Below are positions 1 through 10,236 of a stretch of DNA of 62,558 nt, one piece after another. The first letter of the stretch is position 1. Every line of letters begins with the position of its first letter. This stretch comes from Chara braunii (Eukaryota > Streptophyta > Charophyceae > Charales > Characeae), in assembly GCA_003427395.1 (NCBI GenBank), contig BFEA01000833.1:138335-200892 (forward strand). The letters run 5' to 3'. Under the pieces are notes generated by a model. It saw only the letters and a list, made by a program, of their open reading frames with translations, had not been told where the DNA came from and ran no database searches. The translations under genes were made by a program, and so were the position numbers.

Positions 1-37
<37 letters not shown>

Positions 38-296
38 TCTGCTAATGGTCGGTCATCCTTTCCAAAAACGTGAAAGAACAGCATGATTTCTGCAGTAAGG
101 TTTCAGGGGGCTGTGTTTGGCCCTGCTTGATAATATGATTGTTTAGTGACAGAATCTGTGTGCAGTTGTGACCGGATTTGGCCCAGGAAAGATATTTTGC
201 ACAAAGACTACATCCTGGATACTGAGAAATGACTACCACTTTAAATTTAAAAAAAACAACTGCATAAACTAAGAGTTCAACAATCAATAGAAAGAG
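1..296. other. Poly-T edge and gene-free stretch
   Basis: The window opens with 34 T residues, which may be the complement of a retroelement A-tail or a sequencing-limited contig edge. The following 260 bases show no recognisable motif; the small minus-strand reading frame here has no family signature. I see nothing else. Confidence 0.4.
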
Positions 297-379
297 ATGA
301 ATGCGGTGGATGCGTTATATGGAAAGAACAAAACTTGGAAGCTTTACAAACAACAGGTGGACCTTGACCTACCCTCACT

Positions 380-1145
380 CAACGTAAATGGACTCGCCTC
401 AGCGAAGTGCCCCAAAAGGCACGCAATCTTTGATCAGCTAAAAAGGGTAGAAGGAAGGGATTCGCCGGATGTTATATGCTTGCAAGAAACCCACCTCATG
501 GACAATCCAGAACACATCATACACATAAAGAGATTTGGTCGCACCGGCCTACCTCGCCCACGCCCTACGACCAGGAAGCGGAGGGGTCGCCATTTGGCTC
601 CCCCCGGGTTCAAAAGTGTAAATGCTCAACTGGGCAGCGAATCAAGAAGAAGACAAGTGGGCCTATCTGCTGGCAATGTTGAAACTGGAAGTGGTTAACA
701 TACTGAATATATACGCCCCCAACGAACCGGTAGCAAGACAAGCCTTTTTTGAGTCTCTTAAAGCAAAATTACATGTCAGAATCCTCACGATTCTAGCTGG
801 CGATTTCAACGCGGCTCCGAACCGCTAGCTGGACAGATGGAGAATCCCGACACCTTGTCCAATCTACATTGAAAACGATGAGAGAATAATCATAAAACTT
901 TCACAATCCCTTAACCTTTTCGACACCTTTCGGAGATAATTCCCCACCGAGCGCCGTTTCACGTGCTTTCGAAAGAACAGTACGGAAAGAGAGTCGAAGT
1001 CCCACATAGACCTATACTAATATCAGACAACTACAAGGGGCTCTTCAAATAACAGGGATATTCCCCCGCCGCCCCTACTCGGGTTTGGATCATTCGATAT
1101 GCCTCGCCATCTTCTCATTTAGGAAAAAGTCAGACCAAGGTAGGG
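380..1145 (+). pseudogene. LINE A endonuclease domain (broken)
   Basis: Apurinic/apyrimidinic-type endonuclease of a LINE ORF2, which nicks target DNA to prime reverse transcription. Visible motifs in order: SLNVNGLAS (start of the fold), VICLQETH (catalytic Glu), ILAGDFN (catalytic Asp and Asn) and, near 1080, GLDHS, equivalent to the SDH motif with the catalytic His. The motifs fall in different frames and are interrupted by stop codons, for example just after AGDFN at about 828. The linker after it (to about 1800) holds a Gln-rich helix typical of these elements. The matching region in LINE B is better preserved. Confidence 0.8.
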
Positions 1146-1794
1146 GATTCTATAAACTCAACACATCCCTCCTAACCATTGACCGCTTCAAAGTCTATCT
1201 TAAGGAAGCATAGTCCTTCTGGAAAGAACAAAAGGACCAAATCAAAGATGATATACTATGGTTCAACAACGGTCTTGCTTTTTTAGGCCGCAAGTGCAAC
1301 GAATACTCAAGACTGCTCGCGGCGTGACGTCACGCCGACGAGGCAAACCTGCAACATCAACTACAGCAGCTGCAACAGCAAGAGGATGAAATAGACGACC
1401 TTGAACACCAAGCCGAGCTAGCAAGGACCATCCAGACTTTAGAAGGCCACCTCATGACCTACATGGAACACAGATGGCAGGGTGCTAGGATCCTGGGTAA
1501 ACTCTCCAAACACAATATGGAAGGAGCAATAGACGCGAGGTTCTTTGCAATGGCCAAGACTAAAACAGGAAGGTCGATAATGGAAGCCCTGGAAGACCCC
1601 AAATGTAACCAAGGGCCCCTATTTACATCTATAGCTGCCTGCAAAAAAATAGCAAGAGATTTTTACCAAACACTGTTTACTTCAGAATGTGGGAACCAAA
1701 ATAGAGCACAACGAACAGAGGAAATAGACGATTTATTACGCCCACTTAACAAAACACACTCAGAACATCAAAGAGAAGCTTTAGAAATGTCATT

Positions 1795-2640
1795 ATGAAA
1801 GGAGGAGATTTGGACGACATTGATGCAAATGGAAGAAAAAACTCCAGGCATAGATGGACTTCCCAAGGCATTCTGGGAAACCATGTGGGCTAGTATCTCA
1901 CAAGATTTCATAGAGTACTACCATACAGTTTGGAACACAGGATAGACAGGAGAATTAGTGGGATAAGGAGTGTTGACACTCCTTTATAAGAAAGGGGAAC
2001 GCACCAACATTAAAAACTATAGGCCTATCACCCTGCTCACAGTGCTCTATAAGATGATGACGAAAGCAATGGCCAACCGTATGATATCCATGATGAAAGA
2101 TATTATTCACCTAGACTAAATTGGATTCATCCAGGGTAGGAACATCCAAGACAACATTCTCCTAGCCAATGAGATGATCAAGTTAACAAGATAGTCAAAA
2201 AATAACGTTGTGATCATCTTCATCGACTTCGAGAAGGCATACGACCACGTAGATTGGTTCTTCCTAGATAAGTGTCTGACAAGACTTAATGTTGGGGTAT
2301 GCTTTAGGCGCTGGATAAAGATCCTCCACGTTCACGCAACAACCAGGGTCATGGTAAATGACAATCTGATCTCTCTCATCACCCTTAGACGTCAGTCAGA
2401 CAGGGGGACCCTATAGCCCCTTACCTTTTTGTCATAGTCATGGAAGCACTTGCAGCCAACCCAAGGAGGCAATACTTGTGTGCTCCTTATTTGCAGACGA
2501 CCTGACACTGATAGTGGATGCATCAAAAAAATCAATGGAAGAAGTTCAGCACATGATTAATCGCTTCTGCAAATTGTCAGATATGAAAGTTAATTGGGGA
2601 AACAAAACCCAAGGATGGTGGATACACCACCAAGGGGTGA
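1795..2640 (+). pseudogene. LINE A reverse transcriptase domain (broken)
   Basis: Non-LTR reverse transcriptase. The stretch around 2205-2260 reads IIFIDFEKAYDHVDW, the RT motif with the first catalytic Asp. The segment near 2390-2480 matches the QGDPIAPYLFVIVMEAL block of sister copies but carries stops. SLFADDLTLIVDAS at about 2480-2520 holds the FADD box with the catalytic Asp pair. The frame is lost at least three times. It copies element RNA into DNA at the nicked target in an active relative; this copy is dead. Confidence 0.85.
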
Positions 2641-4840
2641 GACCCCCAGAACAACCCAGACTCAAATGGCTCCCCAAGGAAACCCCCATTAGAGTGTTAG
2701 AGATCTCGATGACACCAGACAACGGACCACCAACAAATAATGAATGGATCTCGAGGCCACCCTTGGCGAAAATGGCACTCTGGAAAGACAAGCACACTTC
2801 ACTTTTTGGACGCTCCTTGATTATCAACGACGTGGTTTTGGCCTCGATGTGGTACAAATCAGTTATCTGGGCATTGGACAAAAATGCCCTGCGTCCCCTT
2901 CAATGCCAGATAGCTAGCTATGTTTTTGTGGAGGGGAGACCACGAGAAACAAAATGTGATCAGTTGAGTGGTATGGCATTCCATAATCTAGCCCAGAACA
3001 AACGAGACCTGGGCATCATTGACCCCTTAACACAAACTAAAGTGCTGGCAATACAGTGTCTGAAGCGCCTTCTTTTTAATCATGAAGCCCCCTGGAGAGG
3101 GTTAGCCTTGGAGCAAATCTCCAGGTTAGTACCACAAACACCAGTCGGGACCGACCCGCTAATGTGGCTGGAAAATAGGGGATGGTCTATCCCAAGATTA
3201 AGATCGCAGTAAAGGGACCCCCACCCTTACTCCCCCAAACAAGCAGCTAGGGCAGATCTACGAAATGATCCTTTTTGGCCCACCCTCCTCAAAACATGAA
3301 GAAGCCTCCCCCTACCAGTCAAAACATCGCTTGAAAGATAGGAGGAAGTGGCACGTCAACCCCTCTTGGTAACAGATGGGTGGTGGACTCGAGGGTCAGA
3401 TGCGCCAACGTATGGACTTCCCCTGGCAGGGCTGGGTCAAAAGAGGGATAACAAGGATAAAGGACATATGGGACACAAACAAGAAAGACTGAATTGGACC
3501 CGACTAGTTAAGGGTAAGACTACTGTACTGCCACCGACCATACGAAGCTCTGGAGGAGATAATAGAAAAGATCCCCCTAGCATGGTGGAGAATACTGTGC
3601 AGAGGTCCTACCCTGCAAGAATCGGACTGGGTGTCATTTCGGGATCGACAAGGAGATGTGGGAAATGTAGTCTGTTGCACCCCGGAAGAAACAGTAGTAG
3701 TCAACCTCTTCCAAGTACGGCAGGATAATATTATCCAAAGAAGAACTCCAGAAGAAACGATAATATGCCAAAAAGAGGAATTATATAGAATCAGAGTGCT
3801 CCATGAAAAAGAGCAATGGATAGCCTACTTCCCCTGTACCCCCATCCACCACTTAGCCCTAGATCCGTTGGAATGGTCATGGTCGACCCAAAAGGGGAAA
3901 TGCAAGCGATTTACCAAATCACTATATGGTCTGACAGTCAAATGAACCTGTAGGCTCCTAAGATAAAAAAACAGTCTTCGAGACCAGGTGGAGGAGCGTT
4001 GGAGAAACCACCTCAATATCAACAAAGAGGAACTTAGACCAATCAGATGATTCAGGATGGCCAAGGCAAAACCGACCAAATTGGCCTCACTCCAATGGCA
4101 GATTGGGCACTGCTGTCTACTGACAAATAATTGGTTGATTGATAAAACGTCCGTGGAGCAGAGCGGGCGGGCGCTCCATGATGCAAGTTGTGCACAAATG
4201 CATTCTCATCCAGGAAACGACCTGAAATAATATAACATATATTCCTCCAGTGCCCAGGTGCACTCTGCTTGTGGAGATGGTGGGACAGAGTGTGGGAGCA
4301 ACTAGGAACAAAGGCCCAGTGGCCCTGGGACTGGAGAACTTTGCTATGCGAAGCCTGGCCCAGGGGCCAGAGTGACCAGCTTGACGAGTTTACAGGCAAC
4401 ATGTTCAGGTTGGGACGAAGGGCGGTGCTTTGGGCACTCTGGAGACGACGCTGCACCTTTGAGATGGAGGGGGCAAGATTAAAAGGACAAGAATCACACG
4501 GAAAGTGTACAACAACAGATCCAAACAGAAATAACTGCAAAATGGGAGGGGGTCAAAACACAGATCCGACTCCTGGGTAGGCTAAAGGACATCAAACAAA
4601 AAATTTAGGAATTCAACTCAAACTGGCTTGGGGGGGCAAACAGAGGGAGGATAGGAATGGTGGAATGGAATGGAGAACACAAGGAATCAGGGGAGGGCCA
4701 AGGAAGAACGAAGATTGTAAGAGACTACAAATTGAAGTTTCACGAATGGACCAAAGTGGACGCAGCAATCCCATTGAAACCTCCTGATGAATTCTCGGAC
4801 TTCTTTCCCACCCCCGTCAAATTGTCTAGTGGAAATGCAG
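2641..4840 (+). pseudogene. LINE A C-terminal region (zf-RVT-like and family-specific tail)
   Basis: Follows the RT thumb: KTQGWWIHHQG and HTSLFGRSLIINDVVLASMWYKS are shared, with small changes, by every LINE in this window. Further on come a zf-RVT-like segment (around 4080-4300), a conserved RLGRRAVLWALWRRRC block (about 4405-4455) and a terminal block with VEWNGE and DYKLKFHEWTKVD (4657-4830). The function of the last two blocks is unknown; they define this LINE family. Several frameshifts separate the parts. Confidence 0.8.
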
Positions 4841-5094
4841 TGGTATGGAATGGATGGATAATGGGCTTAGGCAGGGGGGCTGGGCTTAAAGTTTCCTCCC
4901 TATTCACAAAGCCTACACCCATGACACAGGAAGCTCAACACTAGTTTGGCAGGAGAGATCTGGCACCACAAAGAGTGGTGAAGAGGTGCGCGAGCTGACA
5001 AAGGTGGAATTTTGTCTTGGAGAAAGAATAGTCAGGGTGGTAGGGGTTTTTCCCGAATACTGATTTATTCTTGACTTTCCTGTATTTGCCAGAA

Positions 5095-5229
5095 TTATTC
5101 TGTAAAGGGACGCCGGACCCGTTTTCCAACAGGTGATGCTCCCTACCAATAGACGGAGTCTCACCCAAGGTGCTAGCGGTGTCTGCTCCTACCAACACCA
5201 CTAACACTGATGGGAGTGTTAAAAAAAAA
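5095..5229 (+). repeat. LINE 3' terminus with conserved hairpin and A-tail
   Basis: Reads GGACGCCGGACCCGTTTTCC, then a spacer with CTACCAATAGACGGAG, then GATGGGAGTGTT and A9. The same block ends LINE copies or solo tails at 9709, 14345, 16042, 25066 and 60490 on the minus strand. It identifies the true 3' end of the family. The stem here has two mismatched pairs, in keeping with the poor state of the copy. Confidence 0.85.
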
Positions 5230-5554
5230 GAAAAAGGGTCACATCAAAATTCTTTACCATTTTTTATTTTATTTATTTATTTATTTTTTGCCAGGCCAGA
5301 GAAGTAGACCCGGGCCACTCTGGTAGCCTGGCTATAAATAGAATAGAAAATGAATGATTTTTCGATCTAATTAGAGATATATGCTATTTATTTCATAGTA
5401 TACGGCCCCAACCTTGCTGAAAAAGAAACTCGTCGGCTTCAAAAAATTTGGAGGCTCGGCCTACCGGACCATGGTGGTTGGCGGCACCAGCCAAAAAAAA
5501 GAAAAAATGTGCGTTGCTGGCGGCTCGGAAAAGCTTGGCGTGCAGTAAGGCGCC
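5230..5554. other. Gene-free AT-rich stretch
   Basis: Contains a short TTTA repeat near 5262-5285 and otherwise nothing I can name. Confidence 0.4.
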
Positions 5555-5670
5555 TGCAGGCCCGGGTGTAGTGGTGGTTTAAGGGATGTTGGGCTCGATT
5601 CCCATCTTTAGGAATTGTTAGATTGCATAAGGGACACTGGGCCGGTTTCCCAACCTCAAAAGTTTTTTTC
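5555..5670 (+). mobile_element. SINE-like unit: tRNA-like head joined to LINE-type 3' end
   Basis: The segment starts GGCCCGGGTGTAGTGGTGG, which resembles a tRNA 5' arm and pol III A box, and continues to GGGCTCGATTCCCATC, close to a B box (GWTCRANNC) with the flanking complementary bases of a T arm. Some 30 bases later it runs into GGGACACTGGGCCGG and TTTCCCAACC, the terminal hairpin of the LINE family, followed by a T-rich stretch. A pol III head plus a LINE tail is the architecture of a SINE mobilised by a partner LINE. The A box is imperfect and only one copy was found, so this is suggestive only. Confidence 0.45.
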
Positions 5671-6058
5671 GTTCATGTCGCCTTTGAGTATCGAATGGGC
5701 AAAAAAATCACGCATCGGCAAAGGAAATTACGCCGAGTTCGAAAAGGCGACGGAAGTACCGACGGCCGTAGTGTTAGACCGGGTGTCATATTTACAGAGG
5801 TCGATCGTGGTGTCAGAGAAGGAAAAAAAAAAAAAAAAAAAAAAAAAGCCCAAGCAGCCCAACGGATACTTTTGGACCAAAATTGCTCATTTCAAATTGG
5901 AGCGTGGTTTCTTCGCCGGCGCAAGTTTTTCTTTTTTTGGGTAACTAGGGCGCAGTCACCATTTCAGTTTAAAATCCACTTCAGGCATCCCTCGAATACA
6001 ACACATTCCCACCCGACCCTAAAGCTCAGTTGTATACATTCACGATTTTCCTGACCCT

Positions 6059-6245
6059 TTTTTTTTTTTTTTTTTTNTTTCTTTATTAAAGCCCAGGGTG
6101 TTGCCACAACATTCGTGAAATAGTGACTGAAGAGCATTTTCAAACTGAAACTGTGACTGACCCCTAGTTTTCCCTTTTTTGGGGGGGGGGCTCCAATCTA
6201 TTCGTGGGGAGCTTTACGTGTTGGAAACCGGCTCCAACGTCCCTT
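6059..6245 (-). repeat. Solo LINE 3' end relic
   Basis: A T-run (6059-6083) is followed about 100 bases on by the complement of the family terminus, with the hairpin at 6220-6238. Read on the minus strand the stem is GTTGGA / TCCAAC instead of GCTGGA / TCCAGC: both strands of the stem changed together. The G-rich tract at 6181-6190 replaces part of the usual spacer. Confidence 0.6.
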
Positions 6246-6299
6246 CATCACAAAGTTTAACCTGTAAACAATTTCATCATGATCACTAGACCTCTTAGG

Positions 6300-6775
6300 T
6301 TTCCGTATCCAATGAATCTGAGAAGATGTCCACCTCCCCGACGGGAAGCTACACCGATCTCCTCACCTAAGACACGTGCCAGATATATTGTTCCAACATA
6401 GTCTGCAGTGTCCCTCTAACTGCCCTGGCCTAGAGCCAGGTCTATCCGGATATTTTGCCTGCTCAGCCTGTGGGACCAGGTCATGGCCTGACCTCACAGG
6501 CCGTGTGCTCGTTCAATCCAGTCCAGTCCTGCCCGGTACCACTGTCAGTATCAGGCCAGTCCAGTCCGCTCCAATCAGTCCGTCGGGAGTATACCCCAGC
6601 TGCAGTGTTTTCAGTCTAATTCTTCACTTGCACAGTTTGGAGTATGTGTGTGTTGAGTCTGCGTTGGAGTTACGTTGTCCCTTCCAACTCCATCTCCATT
6701 TCACCCATCCTCATCCCTTCGTCTTGATCTTGACGGACCGTCATCCCGGCGGGCCCGTCACACTTGTATCAGAGC
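6300..6775 (+). mobile_element. LTR retrotransposon remnant with primer-binding site
   Basis: At 6764-6775 stands TTGTATCAGAGC, one base off the plant initiator-tRNA-Met primer-binding site TGGTATCAGAGC, preceded by a terminal CA (6761-6762). The upstream sequence would then be the 3' part of a 5' LTR; its left end is not visible. Nothing resembling gag follows, so this is at most an LTR-PBS scrap. Confidence 0.4.
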
Positions 6776-7023
6776 AGGAACGGTCCATGCTCCTACCCAC
6801 CCCGTCTCGGAAGTGTTGGACAAATTGTGTAATCCTGATAGCGGGATTTTGGGTCATTTTCAGTCATCTTCATTGCAAACAGGTGGAAAAATAGCGGGAG
6901 AAGGTGCAGAGCCGAGAGAGCGACGCGTAGCGAAAGAAGGGGAGCGCTGTCATGATGCTTGCGTGCCATGGCCAAGGCCACCGCACGTGCCCACGCTGGC
7001 CCGCTAGCCCCCCCGACCCCGCT

Positions 7024-7700
7024 CCCATATTATATTATATCAAGATCTGGGATGCATGTATTATATCAAGATCCAGGATGCATGTTGCTGCCAGGGTTTA
7101 AACCTGGGCAGCTGTCATCCATGCGTGCATGTGGACAGTAGATTGACACACTGGCCAAACTCTGTACATGTTCTGGTAGTCTGGCATGTTGATGTTGAAA
7201 AGCGTCACACCAACTATTTAAACCCACTCCCCCCCCATCGGCGAACGCTGAGTAGCGGTCAACACGACACGTTGCAAAGCTGCCGCACACGCCCACGCTG
7301 GCCCGCTGCCCCGCCCCACACGCTGGCCCGCTGCCCCGCCCCACACGCTAGCCCGCTGCCCCGCCCCACACGCTGGCCTGCTGCCCCGCCCCACCCCACT
7401 CCCATATTATATTATATCAAGATTCGTGATGCATGTTGTTGTCGGGGTTTGAACCTGGGCAGCTGTCAGCCATGCGCGCATGTGGCCAGTGGATTGACAC
7501 ACTGACCAAACTTTGTACATATTCTGGTAGTGTGGCACATTGATGTTGAAGATTGTCACGCCAGCTATTTAAGCCCACTACCCCCCCATCGGTGAACGCC
7601 GAGTAGCAGTCAACACGACACGCTGCTATTTGCCGCCCCCCCCCCGGCCCCCTCCTACCAGCATCGTGATTGCTGCTGCCTGCACACGTGGCCATCTGTA
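7024..7700. repeat. Direct repeat of about 377 bp, two copies
   Basis: The block starting CCCATATTATATTATATCAAG at 7024 recurs at 7401. Both copies contain a GGGTTTRAACCTGGGCAGCTG segment whose complement resembles a tRNA T arm, a CTATTTAARCCCACT TATA-like motif, and a GAGTAGCRGTCAACACGACAC end. Two similar units flanking a short interior could be LTRs of a very small LTR element (TRIM), but I cannot fix their ends. Confidence 0.65.
7294..7393. repeat. 25-bp tandem repeat, four copies
   Basis: The unit CACGCTGGCCCGCTGCCCCG (plus five more bases) repeats at 7294, 7319, 7344 and 7369 with one or two changes. It sits between the two 377-bp units. Confidence 0.85.
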
Positions 7701-7727
7701 GTGCCACGTGGCAGCTTGCCGAAGATC

Positions 7728-7800
7728 TTGAAGACCCCTCTGGCTAGGGAGCTGCACTACAGTGGAATCTGGGTGGTTGGTCAAGATCTCAGCTCACCTA

Positions 7801-7836
<36 letters not shown>

Positions 7837-7945
7837 TCTTGTTGCTACAACGGCAGTTTGGCAGAGTGAAGACCCCCCTGGCTAGGGGGATGGGCGATAG
7901 TGCAATCAGGGTGGCTGATCAAGATCTCAAGATTCTCAACCAACC
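7728..7945. repeat. Diverged ~139-bp duplication around a GAT microsatellite
   Basis: GAAGACCCCTCTGGCTAGGG near 7730 and GAAGACCCCCCTGGCTAGGG near 7868 begin two similar stretches, both ending in a GGTNAAGATCTCA-type segment. A (GAT)n tract at 7801-7833 lies between them. Confidence 0.65.
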
Positions 7946-8039
7946 GTAGATTATTTTATTAATTTTTCTGTTGCAGCAGCAAGCTGCCTGCACCTTGAAG
8001 CCCAAGATCCGGTAGATCTGTGATCTTGTCTCCTCTTGG

Positions 8040-9060
8040 CCACCTAAGAGCTTGGTATAACCTACCTACTCACTAACTTACTCTCCCCCAATCCCTTTTC
8101 TCTCCCCTCCCCCCATCATCTAATCATATTTTCTACCTCTACCACTACTCCCTCATCCTGCCTCACTCTTCTCAGTTTTTTTCCCTACTTCTCTCCTCTC
8201 CTTCCCACTTTTCTCTCAGACCCCTACCTCTTCACTCACCTTACTCACACTCTTCCAGACTTCCACCAATATTTCTTTTTCCCCTCCATGTTTCCCATCC
8301 CTTTCTCTCTCATTCTCTCACTCTCCTCTCCCTCTTCCCTCCTCCAACTACAAACCCATCGTCTCCGCTACCTCCCACTTCATTTTTTTTCTCTTTCTCA
8401 TCTATTTCTCTCTTTCTTTATCACTTTTTCATTTCCCCCCCCCCACTTCGAATTTTTCTGTTGTTTTTTTTTTTGTCGTTCTCTGTGATTTAAATTTTTG
8501 TTTTTTCTTAAACAATTTTAAATTATTTTATTTCCTACTTCTTTTCTCATTTTATGATTTATGTTATTTTTATTTTAGTTATTTTGAATTTTTTTTTTCT
8601 TTCTGCGGCACCTCTATATCTTGTTAGGAGTCTTAGGACTTAGTCATTTCTGCTCTTCGCGTACATTTTGACCGCTTGGTAACGAAGTGCTTCCCAAATT
8701 TTTTCATCTCTCTCCTTCCAACATATTTTGACCCCTTGGGGGTCGCGAAGCATTGACAAAATTTTCCATTTTTTTACTTATTCATTCTTTTTGACGGCAC
8801 ACTTCGACCTCACGGGGCTAACAAAATGCTATCGAAACTTTTGAAAATTCCAAAACTTAGTTTTCTCTTCACTTTCCTCCACGTCCTCATTTCTTTATTT
8901 ATTTTTTTGAAAATTTTAATTTATGGGCGTTTGAAACTTAGTATGCTTGTCTTGGTATATCCTTCCTCTTGGCACATTTTTGACCCCTTAGTAGGGAAAG
9001 CTGTCGAAAATTTCTACAAAATATTTTGTTTTTCTCCTCAACTTTTGAGACTGCAGCCTG
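8040..9060. other. Pyrimidine-rich tract and degenerate short repeats
   Basis: 8040-8480 is almost pure C/T on the plus strand. From about 8660 a degenerate motif, ATTTTGACC followed by a G-rich piece and AAAATTTT, occurs near 8664, 8723, 8803 and 8977. No coding potential is convincing. Confidence 0.5.
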
Positions 9061-9630
9061 TCCCTGATCTAGTACCACTTGCACATTCTAAACTTCCGTG
9101 GGGGACGATGGTCCCTCTTGGACTACCCACTGCCCTTCACAGGCGGGATGGGGGTCCACCAGGATATCCTTCCAGGGCTGTAGGATAGTACCTACTAAGA
9201 GGTCTAGCCTTTCAGGAACTGATCAACTTGGGGCGACCCGTACACTAGATCACAATAGCGTTCTTCAATGGCAACGCTGACTCTCGACGGAGAACTAGTG
9301 GGACTTCCTACCAACAGACAGCTTCGACATAGACTACCAGCCCACCAACTTCGTCCTCATCTCACCTGACCCTCCCCCCGCATGAACTCTCTCCAAAGCC
9401 TCCCCCGCCCCCTTCCCACTCCCCTCCCCTCACACCCCTCGGCCAGCCAGGGGGGGATCTTGGTCTCCACGGATCTTCAGCACACCTGGGAGGTGCCGCA
9501 GTGACAGAAGGTTAACCGACCCCCCAATTTTCACCCCCATTTATAAGAAAACCAAAGGGTCATTTTGACCATACTTCACACCAATCTGTAGAGTGCAATT
9601 CTTACTAATTTATTGTAAAAAGAAAACAAA
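9061..9630. other. Gene-free stretch
   Basis: Short overlapping reading frames without family signatures; C-rich from 9360 to 9480. I see nothing specific. A TA microsatellite follows at about 9631-9655. Confidence 0.4.
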
Positions 9631-9708
9631 AAAAATATATATATATATATATATAAAAAACAGCAAGCCAAAAGTACACTTTCATGAAATGTCACCAACA
9701 TTTTTTTT

Positions 9709-9985
9709 TATTTTTTTTTTTTTTAGAACGTCCCCATCGGTGTTAGTGATGCTGGTAAGAGCAGACACCACTAGCACCTGGGGGGGGAGGCTCTGTCTAT
9801 TGGTGGGGAGCATCACCTGCTGGAAAACGGGTCCAGCGTCTCATATACAAGCTGCATGAAATGTGTCAAGAAAGGGATGAGGGGGGTTCCTGCCAGCATT
9901 GATTACCCCGGGGTCGGGGGGATTAACTGAGCAGGAGGTTAGAGAGGGGGGGGGGAGAATCTCTTCACCCAAAAACAGGCGCCAG
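9709..9985 (-). mobile_element. 5'-truncated LINE tail
   Basis: The T-run at 9709-9724 is the complement of the A-tail. The minus strand then gives the family 3' UTR with the terminal hairpin (9819-9837, stem GCTGGA/TCCAGC, loop CCCGTTT) and a second hairpin at 9906-9919. The sequence stops before any coding region, so this is a separate, strongly 5'-truncated insertion next to LINE B. Confidence 0.75.
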
Positions 9986-10236
9986 ATACTACCTATTACA
10001 CACGTTTTTTTTTTTTTTTTTTGAGAAAAACAGTCCCTCCAGTGCTAGCAATGCTGGTAAGAGCAACACACTAATTCTCCCCTCCTTCCAATATTGATGA
10101 CCCTGGGAACCTGAGTATTGAACTGCACACTTTTTTCCATCACTACACACTAGATCCTCCTTTCCCTAAGCCTTGATAAGTCCGTGACCATGCCACAGAC
10201 AACCACACCTGAAACCTGGTTGAACTATCCCTACTT

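Larger units (their letters stand above)
297..5229 (+). mobile_element. LINE A, near full-length but decayed non-LTR retrotransposon
   Basis: In order on the plus strand there are an AP-endonuclease-like domain, a reverse transcriptase with an FADD active site, a long C-terminal region with a zf-RVT-like segment, a 3' untranslated region with the family hairpin (about 5108-5130) and a short A-tail at 5221-5229. The domain order is that of plant L1-type LINEs. The coding frame is broken by many stops and several frameshifts, so it cannot make a working polyprotein. It is the most eroded of the long LINE copies here. The 5' end is uncertain because the first recognisable endonuclease residues begin near 380. 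Confidence 0.9.

Noticed and set aside
297-698. Functional 133-codon protein from the first ATG
   Set aside because: Only the start of the LINE A endonuclease; the frame shifts before the AGDFN motif, so it is a fragment of a broken ORF.
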